In this document: positions 1 to 4,367 of the stretch, in pieces
How the letters are laid out: each line of letters opens with the position of its first letter
Numbering within the stretch: the first letter of the stretch is position 1
Source of the DNA: Thermococcus sp.
GTDB taxonomy: Archaea; Methanobacteriota_B; Thermococci; Thermococcales; Thermococcaceae
DNA: 5,744 nt
NCBI GenBank assembly: GCA_027065835.1
Contig: JAMONK010000232.1
Span: forward strand, 1 to 5,744
Direction of reading: 5' to 3'
Made by a program: the position numbers and the translations under genes
Notes under the pieces: generated by a model
What the model saw: the letters and a program-made list of their open reading frames with translations, nothing else
The model's database searches: none
Told to the model about the DNA's origin: nothing

Positions 1-433
1 CGCCGGGGCTACAGTAGAACTCTCTACCGGTGTGGGTGTAAGCATGGAGCTCTATGTGGTACCCCTCCCTCTCCAGGGTTTTGAGGTACGCCAGAAACCG
101 AGGGTATTCCGTTATGGGATGCTTGCCGGCGTGGTCCGTGATCAGAAAGAGGTAGGTCTCGTTTTGGAAGCCGTATTCCGATATAACATCAGTTATCTCA
201 CGAAGGTCGCTGGAGTAAACCGGACTGACGTCATGAATCAGTATCAGGAGGGGATGATGAGTTTCAGGGGAAGTGGGGGGTGACCCCACCGACAGTAGAA
301 CGGAAACATCGGGACTCTCGGAGGTGCCCCCGCTTGGAACCTCCCACGGATGCGGGTAGAGCAGAGCAGGGTGAACGACGAGGACTAGAAGGAGAACCGC
401 ACCCGCGGCAGCAACCGTAGTCTTTAGCCTCAC
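1..433 (-). CDS. DUF2334 / polysaccharide-deacetylase-like protein, N-terminal part (cut by window edge)
   Basis: Reading the minus strand from a GTG at 433-431 gives 144 uninterrupted codons to the window edge, so the 3' end is missing. Residues 1-6 carry R2 and K4. Residues 7-25 are a hydrophobic signal peptide or anchor (VAAAGAVLLLVLVV), followed by a Ser/Pro/Gly/Thr-rich linker to about residue 60. The catalytic-type domain starts with LLILIHDVSPVY (D68, as in NodB motif 1) and reaches HAYTH (H130, H134, an H-x3-H metal site as in the HGYTH of DUF2334 proteins). This supports a metal-dependent deacetylase-like fold displayed outside the cell; the substrate is unknown. GGTGGTC at 442-436, close to the archaeal GGTGATC Shine-Dalgarno, supports the GTG start; an ATG at 450 is in another frame and stops after six codons. 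The gene lies 38 bases behind the hydrolase on the same strand and may be co-transcribed. Family assignment is fairly sure; activity is inferred. Confidence 0.8.
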   Translation of the reverse strand, partial: MRLKTTVAAAGAVLLLVLVVHPALLYPHPWEVPSGGTSESPDVSVLLSVGSPPTSPETHHPLLILIHDVSPVYSSDLREITDVISEYGFQNETYLFLITDHAGKHPITEYPRFLAYLKTLEREGYHIELHAYTHTGREFYCSPG

Positions 434-450
434 GAGACCACCGTCTTCAT

Positions 451-471
451 TAAAACACAAAATTAAAAAGG
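451..471 (-). terminator. T-rich tract after the hydrolase gene (possible terminator, or TATA region of the next gene)
   Basis: On the minus strand the 38-base gap after the hydrolase stop codon reads CTTTTTAATTTTGTGTTTTA, with three T runs. Archaeal transcription commonly ends at such T-rich tracts without a hairpin, so this could terminate the transporter-hydrolase transcript. The TTTTTAATTTT part could equally act as a TATA element for the DUF2334 gene, although the implied start site would leave almost no leader. The sequence does not decide between the two. Confidence 0.4.
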
Positions 472-1344
472 TTACGGCATCCAGCGTTCAAGGAAGGCCC
501 TAACCCGTGATTTCCACTCGTCCGGATGGAACTTCAGGGTTCTGACGTGGGGTGCATCGGTCGCCCAAAGTTCAACGCTGGGATTGATGGCCCGGTTCTG
601 TTCGTAAAACTCCCTCACCTCCCCGACTTCCACGAGGGGGTCCTTCCCCCCAGCTACGAGGAGAAGGGGCTTTTTGACCCTCCCTGCGTACTCCAGCATG
701 TTGAGCTCTCTGGCTCCGCTGAAAAGCTTCATAAACGGCTTGGCAAAGTGGTATAACCACTCCGGCAGGTTGGCAAAGTACTTCAGACCCCTGGCCCCTG
801 TCCTGTCCAGGTACATGGGCGGGCTATCGGCAACACCACAGCAGACCCTGTTGTCCTCCGCAAGCGCCCTTATGGTCAGCATAGCCCCCATTGAGAATCC
901 GATGAGAGCGATCTGCCTGGAGTGCTCTGGCTGGTGGGCCTTCAGCCAATCCAGTGCGGAGAGAACGTCGAGGATCTCATCGATTCCTACGGTCGTGTAT
1001 TTGCCCTCGCTCTCCCCGTGTGCACGGAAATCGAAGGTAAGGACGTTGTAGCCCTCCTTAAGGAGGAACTCAGTTGTTTCCTTCATGTAAACGTCGTCCC
1101 ACCTGCTCCTGGTGTATCCGTGCAGGGGGATCACGGTTTTGTCGCTTCCGTTGGGGATCCACCATCCACTGAGCTTCAGCCCGTCCCTGGTCTCGATCGC
1201 AACGTCCTCGTAATCGTAGCCGAGGTCTTTGGGGGTCCACCCGCCAAGAACGCGGGGAGGCTTAACCATTTTATAAGCAATGAGGGCCGCAAATCCCAGG
1301 AACAGGACGATAATTAGAATAAAGAAAAAAAGCACCCATAACAT
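472..1344 (-). CDS. Membrane-anchored alpha/beta hydrolase (serine hydrolase)
   Basis: This 290-residue protein begins with a hydrophobic helix (residues 2-24, WVLFFFILIIVLFLGFAAL) and then a basic stretch (K25, K28, R31). The rest is a complete alpha/beta hydrolase: oxyanion-side HGYT at 75-78, DFRAHGES at 105-112, nucleophile elbow GFSMGA with S151, acid D235 in GGKDPLV, and H266 in APHV, so the full Ser-Asp-His triad is present. The start of the domain (TPKDLGYDYEDVAIETRDGLKLSGWWIP region) resembles the YqkD/BEM46-like group of predicted esterases or acyl hydrolases. The helix followed by positive charges suggests an anchor with the catalytic domain facing the cytoplasm by the positive-inside rule, but this is inference. 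It follows the MFS gene by six bases, so it is almost certainly co-transcribed and probably translationally coupled. It may act on esters that the transporter brings in or on membrane lipids. The substrate is unknown. Confidence 0.9.
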   Translation of the reverse strand: MLWVLFFFILIIVLFLGFAALIAYKMVKPPRVLGGWTPKDLGYDYEDVAIETRDGLKLSGWWIPNGSDKTVIPLHGYTRSRWDDVYMKETTEFLLKEGYNVLTFDFRAHGESEGKYTTVGIDEILDVLSALDWLKAHQPEHSRQIALIGFSMGAMLTIRALAEDNRVCCGVADSPPMYLDRTGARGLKYFANLPEWLYHFAKPFMKLFSGARELNMLEYAGRVKKPLLLVAGGKDPLVEVGEVREFYEQNRAINPSVELWATDAPHVRTLKFHPDEWKSRVRAFLERWMP

Positions 1345-1347
1345 CCC

Positions 1348-1360
1348 GGATCACTCCCCC
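1348..1360 (-). promoter_or_regulatory. Ribosome binding site of the hydrolase gene, overlapping the MFS stop codon
   Basis: On the minus strand GGGGGAGTGATCC precedes the ATG at 1344. GTGATCC matches the archaeal anti-Shine-Dalgarno complement (GGAGGTGATCC), and GTGA ends six bases before the start. The TGA inside this site (1353-1351) is the transporter stop codon, which points to translational coupling of the two genes. Confidence 0.7.
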
Positions 1361-2646
1361 GTGGAGGCTTTTACCACGTCAAGATGCTTCATGCTCCAGA
1401 TAAGCGGCAGGGCCACGAGGACAAATATGGCCCCGACGGGGAAGAGAACCTTGTAGTTGCCGCCGGCGAGCTGTACTATGCCACCTCCCACCAGACCCGC
1501 TATAAGGATTGGGAAAGACTTGGTGGCTTCAAAGAAGCCGTAGTAGCGGCCGTTGAAGGCCTCCTTCTCGTATTTGGTTAGGAGGTCGCCTATAACCGGC
1601 CAGGAAGTGGCCATGAGCATTCCCCAGCCGATGCCCGCGAACCCTATGAGGGCGGTTACCTGAATCCTAGTGCTGATGAACCAGCCAAAGATGAAGGGTA
1701 TCAGGAACATAATGCCGCCCAGGATTATCGATTTTCTCCTGCCAATCCTGTCGTACAGGGGACCACCGATAACCGCACCGATCAGCACCGTGATGTTGAA
1801 GAGCGCCATAATGGCGTTTCCAAGGGCCGTGACGCTTTTCGTACCCAGCACCGATTCCAGGATCCCAAAGAGGAACACCGCTATGAACTCAAAGCTAAGC
1901 CACCAGAGCATCTGGGCAACGTAGAAGCTCAGGAAATCCCTGTCAGAGATTATGGCGCGCAGGTAGTCCCAGAGGTTTTCCTCAGGGAGCTCCCCTTCAA
2001 CGGTGGGTTCCCTAATGCGGAGATAGACGTAGAGGGCGGATCCGATCAGGAACACGGCAACGACGATAAATGGAATCCACAGGTAGCCCGCATCCGCCAT
2101 AGCCTTGATTCCGTTGTTTACCCCCGTGACCTTCGTGGCCTTTGCGGCCAGTATGGCTATCATCCCGAAGAGGAACAGGTTTCCCATCCACTCGAAGAGC
2201 GTTATCACGCCGCTGGCCTTTCCGCGCTCACCACTTCTTATCACGTCCGGCATTAACGAACGGTACTGGGCCACGAAGAAGTACATGAAGAAATAAAACA
2301 TGCTCAGCACGATCGCAAAGGCCAAAAGGCGTATCTTGGCAACGTAGCTCAGGTAGATGACCAAAGCGGTGAGACCGGCGAATACCCCTCCAACTAGGAT
2401 AAACGGAGTCCTCCTGCCCCGTCCCGACGAGCGAATATCGCTGTAATAACCCATCAACGGGGGCACTATCAATCCCATAAGCCCCTGGAGTGACAGCACC
2501 GCGCCTATCACCGCTGGTGCGTTCGTGTAGCCATTCTGGAGCAGTTTAAAGGTCAGTCCCTTGTTTATTGCCCATCCCGTGCTCATACTGAAACCCAGCA
2601 GCGCCAGGCTCAGTATCATTCCCCAGCTGAACTTTCGGTCTCCCAT
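1351..2646 (-). CDS. Major facilitator superfamily transporter (SLC45/GPH-like)
   Basis: The product has 431 residues from the ATG at 2646 and about 12 predicted membrane helices in two halves of six, the usual MFS size. The loop 2-3 signature covers residues 66-82 (GYYSDIRSSGRGRRTPF; D70, R78, R79). Its second copy in the C-terminal half is GPLYDRIGRRKS with D299, R300, R303, R304. The first-half signature and the QYRSLMPDV segment resemble the sucrose/SLC45 and glycoside-pentoside-hexuronide type carriers, which usually couple sugar uptake to cations, so a sugar or polyol-like solute is the best family-level guess. A GTG nine bases upstream (2655) is in frame, but it lies inside the ribosome binding site, so I prefer the ATG. 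It is the first gene of the minus-strand group, divergent from the phosphodiesterase/glycerol kinase genes. Uptake of glycerol or glycerophosphodiesters would fit that context but is not shown by the sequence. Confidence 0.9.
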   Translation of the reverse strand: MGDRKFSWGMILSLALLGFSMSTGWAINKGLTFKLLQNGYTNAPAVIGAVLSLQGLMGLIVPPLMGYYSDIRSSGRGRRTPFILVGGVFAGLTALVIYLSYVAKIRLLAFAIVLSMFYFFMYFFVAQYRSLMPDVIRSGERGKASGVITLFEWMGNLFLFGMIAILAAKATKVTGVNNGIKAMADAGYLWIPFIVVAVFLIGSALYVYLRIREPTVEGELPEENLWDYLRAIISDRDFLSFYVAQMLWWLSFEFIAVFLFGILESVLGTKSVTALGNAIMALFNITVLIGAVIGGPLYDRIGRRKSIILGGIMFLIPFIFGWFISTRIQVTALIGFAGIGWGMLMATSWPVIGDLLTKYEKEAFNGRYYGFFEATKSFPILIAGLVGGGIVQLAGGNYKVLFPVGAIFVLVALPLIWSMKHLDVVKASTGE

Positions 2647-2648
2647 TT

Positions 2649-2657
2649 GAACCACCT
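2649..2657 (-). promoter_or_regulatory. Ribosome binding site that fixes the MFS start at 2646
   Basis: On the minus strand AGGTGGTTC stands two bases before ATG 2646, with six bases between GGTG and the start, a normal archaeal spacing. The alternative GTG start at 2655-2653 is part of this same site and has no good Shine-Dalgarno of its own, so the shorter protein is favoured. Confidence 0.65.
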
Positions 2658-2659
2658 AT

Positions 2660-2681
2660 CTACACTATATAGTCTATGTAG
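2660..2681. repeat. Imperfect inverted repeat in the MFS leader (operator candidate)
   Basis: CTACA at 2660-2664 is mirrored by TGTAG at 2677-2681 around a 12-base AT-rich centre. Within it lies a second, offset perfect palindrome, ACTATATAGT (2664-2673). TAGTC is also repeated directly at 2670-2674 and 2679-2683. CTATATAG looks like a TATA box, but a start 25 bases downstream would fall inside the MFS coding region, so a regulator site is more plausible than a promoter. Confidence 0.35.
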
Positions 2682-2706
2682 TCAGTAGCGGAGTTATGAA
2701 CCGTGG

Positions 2707-2724
2707 CTTTTTTACTCTTTCGGT
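2707..2724 (-). promoter_or_regulatory. Candidate BRE/TATA promoter of the MFS-hydrolase transcript
   Basis: On the minus strand ACCGAAA (2724-2718) is a good thermococcal BRE, followed at once by the AT-rich AGTAAAAAAG (2716-2707) as the TATA-like part. Transcription would begin about 25 bases further on, near 2686, leaving a leader of roughly 40 bases that contains the inverted repeat and the ribosome binding site. The TATA part is not the canonical TTTATA, so confidence is moderate. Confidence 0.45.
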
Positions 2725-2752
2725 TTACCTTATTTTAACGGGACGGGTATAT

Positions 2753-2785
2753 CCACGGCAATCGCAAGAATTACCATGCCGGTGG
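2753..2785. repeat. Bulged hairpin / inverted repeat upstream of the phosphodiesterase promoter
   Basis: CCACGGCA (2753-2760) can pair with TGCC-G-GTGG (2777-2785), an eight-base-pair stem with one bulged G and a 16-base loop. A related CCGTGG at 2701-2706 is also complementary to CCACGG at 2753-2758. The hairpin ends 13 bases before the BRE/TATA of the plus-strand genes. It lies outside the predicted transcript, so it would act as a DNA site if it acts at all. Confidence 0.3.
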
Positions 2786-2798
2786 AGGGTAGCGGACA

Positions 2799-2811
2799 CC
2801 AAAGTTTTAAG
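2799..2811 (+). promoter_or_regulatory. BRE/TATA promoter of the phosphodiesterase genes
   Basis: CCAAAG (2799-2804) directly followed by TTTTAAG (2805-2811) fits the thermococcal BRE plus TATA arrangement. A transcription start about 25 bases downstream (near 2832) leaves a short leader containing GGAGGGTGG and the ATG at 2850. This placement puts the in-frame GTG at 2811 inside the promoter, so that GTG cannot be the real start. Confidence 0.65.
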
Positions 2812-2838
2812 TGATCTTTACATCATCCAGCAGGACGT

Positions 2839-2849
2839 GGAGGGTGGAT
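2839..2849 (+). promoter_or_regulatory. Ribosome binding site of the first phosphodiesterase
   Basis: GGAGGGTGGAT directly precedes ATG 2850. GGAGG ends six bases before the start, a strong archaeal Shine-Dalgarno that selects this ATG over the upstream GTG at 2811. Confidence 0.75.
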
Positions 2850-3560
2850 ATGAGAAAGCCGATGCTGATAGGACATCGAGGCATCCGGGGCAGACTTGAA
2901 AACACGCTTCCCGCCTTCAGGAGGGCAGTCCAGTACGCGGACGGGATAGAGTTCGATATAAGGTCCACCGGGGACGGAAGACTCGTGGTACATCACGACC
3001 CGGTATTCCGCTCCAATGGAAGGGGGTACCAGATTCGTGAACTGACGCTCCTGGAGATACGGCGGCTGCATCCCAACGGAAAGATAATCCCCACGGTGAA
3101 AGAGATATTCCGGCGGTTTCCGGGGATGTTCCTGGACGCGGACATCAAAGAGGCCCCCACCGTGGAGCCCGCACTCCGAATAGCGGAAAGAACGAAGAGC
3201 ATTGAAAGAACGGTTTTCTCGTCTGAAAACCCTGAAATCGCCAGGAGACTTTTGAGGGAGTGTCCAGATTGTAAAGTTGGGTTCTCTATTGTGGGCTACG
3301 CTTCATCCCTTCGCCTTCCCAGGATAAAAGGTCTCTACTCGGTACACGTGCCAATAGACGCGGTTTCCTACATCGGATACCACCAGCTCGCTGTTCTTCT
3401 GAAAACCCTCAGAAAGCGCGGGCTTAGGATCTACCTATGGAACTACGAGATGGACGAGCTCTACTGGGTTCCCAGGCTTTTCCAGCTAGTTGACGCCGTC
3501 ATCTCCGACAACCCGGTCAGGCTGAGAAAGGTTTTTACGGGTTTATGGGGCATGGTATGA
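2850..3560 (+). CDS. Glycerophosphodiester phosphodiesterase family protein, basic divergent paralog
   Basis: The family hydrolyses glycerophosphodiesters to an alcohol and glycerol phosphate in a metal-dependent TIM barrel. This copy has 236 residues, normal for a single-domain cytosolic member, and no signal peptide. Visible motifs are GHRG (H9, R10), ENT (17-19), GIEFD with metal ligands E34 and D36, HHD with H49 and D50, and a C-terminal VDAVISDNP segment. Deviations: the usual E-x-K metal motif reads DADIK (D98, K100), the stretch after HHD lacks the usual DRT, and the C-terminal Trp motif reads WNYE. The protein is Arg-rich (29 Arg, 10 Lys against 25 Asp/Glu, about +14 net), unlike its neighbour. 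The start at ATG 2850 is set by the promoter and ribosome binding site. It is followed after 10 bases by the second phosphodiesterase, with which it shares a PIDA-x-S-x-x-G segment. It is probably active, but specificity may differ from the classical enzyme. Confidence 0.88.
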   Translation: MRKPMLIGHRGIRGRLENTLPAFRRAVQYADGIEFDIRSTGDGRLVVHHDPVFRSNGRGYQIRELTLLEIRRLHPNGKIIPTVKEIFRRFPGMFLDADIKEAPTVEPALRIAERTKSIERTVFSSENPEIARRLLRECPDCKVGFSIVGYASSLRLPRIKGLYSVHVPIDAVSYIGYHQLAVLLKTLRKRGLRIYLWNYEMDELYWVPRLFQLVDAVISDNPVRLRKVFTGLWGMV

Positions 3561-3567
3561 GGGTGAT
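3560..3567 (+). promoter_or_regulatory. Ribosome binding site of the second phosphodiesterase, abutting the preceding stop
   Basis: AGGGTGAT begins on the last base of the preceding TGA (3558-3560), and its GGTG ends five bases before GTG 3571. It is a near-perfect archaeal Shine-Dalgarno and implies that the two phosphodiesterases are translated from one message. A second in-frame GTG at 3574 is possible but less well spaced. Confidence 0.7.
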
Positions 3568-3570
3568 TTA

Positions 3571-4314
3571 GTGGTGGAGGAGAAGATCCTAGTGCTCGGC
3601 CATAGAGGATATTCGGCCAAGTACCCCGAGAACACACTTCTGGCCTTCAGAAAAGCTATTGAAGCAGGTGCGGACGGAATCGAGCTGGACGTGTGGATGA
3701 GCAGAGACGGAGAGATCGTGGTCATTCACGATGGAACCGTCGACAGGACCAGCAATGGAAGCGGTAAGGTAAAGGAGATGACCCTGGAGGAGCTGAGGGA
3801 ACTCGACTTTGGGAACGGGGAGAGGATCCCAACCCTCGAGGAGGTCTTTGATGCGGTTCCCGAAAACGCCGTGGTGAACGTTGAGATCAAAGACGTTGAC
3901 GCCGTCAAGAGAACCGCCGAGATCATAGGAAACAACGACCCATCAAGGGTTGTGGTATCTTCGTTCCTAATCGATGCCCTGAGGGAGTACAGGGGGCATG
4001 ATCGTGAGACCAGGCTCGGGATACTGATCGACAGGGAGGAGGTACTCGCCCAGCTTCCGACCCTCATCCAGGAACTCGGACCATGGTCCCTCAATCCGCC
4101 AATAGACGCGATGTCCATACTGGGCGTCGATAAGACCGTCGGAGCGCTTCGGATGGCGAAAGGTGCGGGGCTTAAGGTCCTCCTCTGGCCTCTCAACGAC
4201 GATGCATACTACACCAACGACAATCTGGTTCGTCTCGGCGGGCTCTTCGATGGGGTCATAACCAACGACATCGAGAGAATGACATCTTACCTAAGGAGAC
4301 TTGGACTCAGGTGA
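3571..4314 (+). CDS. Glycerophosphodiester phosphodiesterase, canonical copy
   Basis: This 247-residue protein with a GTG start carries the complete GDPD active-site set: GHRG (H11, R12), PENT (19-22), GIELDV with E38 and D40, HD (H53, D54) followed by VDRTSNGSG, and NVEIK with E105 and K107. The C-terminal part has VLLWPLND and FDGVITND, the usual Trp motif and final strand of the barrel. There is no signal peptide, so it should act in the cytoplasm on glycerophosphodiesters such as deacylated phospholipids, releasing glycerol phosphate. It is acidic (about 42 Asp/Glu against 29 Lys/Arg), in contrast to the basic copy before it. The shared PIDA-x-S-x-x-G segment (177-185) suggests the two arose by duplication. 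Glycerol kinase follows after 50 bases, which fits a role in glycerol/glycerophosphate catabolism. I leave the gene symbol blank because the ugpQ/glpQ naming cannot be decided here. Confidence 0.93.
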   Translation: MVEEKILVLGHRGYSAKYPENTLLAFRKAIEAGADGIELDVWMSRDGEIVVIHDGTVDRTSNGSGKVKEMTLEELRELDFGNGERIPTLEEVFDAVPENAVVNVEIKDVDAVKRTAEIIGNNDPSRVVVSSFLIDALREYRGHDRETRLGILIDREEVLAQLPTLIQELGPWSLNPPIDAMSILGVDKTVGALRMAKGAGLKVLLWPLNDDAYYTNDNLVRLGGLFDGVITNDIERMTSYLRRLGLR

Positions 4315-4315
4315 A

Positions 4316-4333
4316 ACCGAATCCCTAATATAC
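4316..4333 (+). promoter_or_regulatory. BRE/TATA promoter candidate of glpK
   Basis: ACCGAA (4316-4321) is a thermococcal BRE-like element, and CTAATATAC (4325-4333) is the TATA element after a short spacer. A start about 25 bases downstream, near 4353, leaves a leader of about 15 bases with the ribosome binding site. The site begins one base after the preceding stop codon, so glpK can probably be expressed separately from the phosphodiesterases as well as by read-through. The T-rich CTTTTTCTTC at 4341-4350 might end the upstream transcript. I see no TATCAC-N5-GTGATA site (the motif of the thermococcal glycolytic regulator Tgr). Confidence 0.55.
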
Positions 4334-4356
4334 CTCTTCGCTTTTTCTTCATCCTT

Positions 4357-4366
4357 GGTGGGTGAT
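4357..4366 (+). promoter_or_regulatory. Ribosome binding site of glpK with two adjacent ATG codons
   Basis: GGTGGGTGAT precedes tandem in-frame ATG codons at 4365 and 4368. The first GGTG (4357-4360) is seven bases from ATG 4368 and four from ATG 4365. The second start gives the usual family beginning (M-D/E-x-F-x-L-S-L-D-E-G) and is preferred; the choice changes the protein by one Met. Confidence 0.55.
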
Positions 4367-4367
4367 G

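Noticed and set aside
32..283. An 83-codon plus-strand open frame at the left edge
   Set aside because: It lies opposite the DUF2334 coding region, which has a signal peptide and catalytic motifs; the plus-strand product resembles nothing known.
2811..2835. GTGAT-CTTTAC-ATCAT as a possible Tgr-type regulator site
   Set aside because: Only four bases of each arm pair and the order of half sites is reversed relative to TATCAC-N5-GTGATA, so it is likely chance.
2696..2899. A 67-codon plus-strand open frame spanning the intergenic region
   Set aside because: It runs through both promoter candidates and into the phosphodiesterase gene in another frame, with no Shine-Dalgarno before its ATG and no recognisable motif.
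3726..4196. A 156-codon minus-strand open frame opposite the second phosphodiesterase
   Set aside because: Its Ser/Thr/Leu-rich low-complexity product is typical of an antisense shadow of a Glu/Asp-rich coding sequence.
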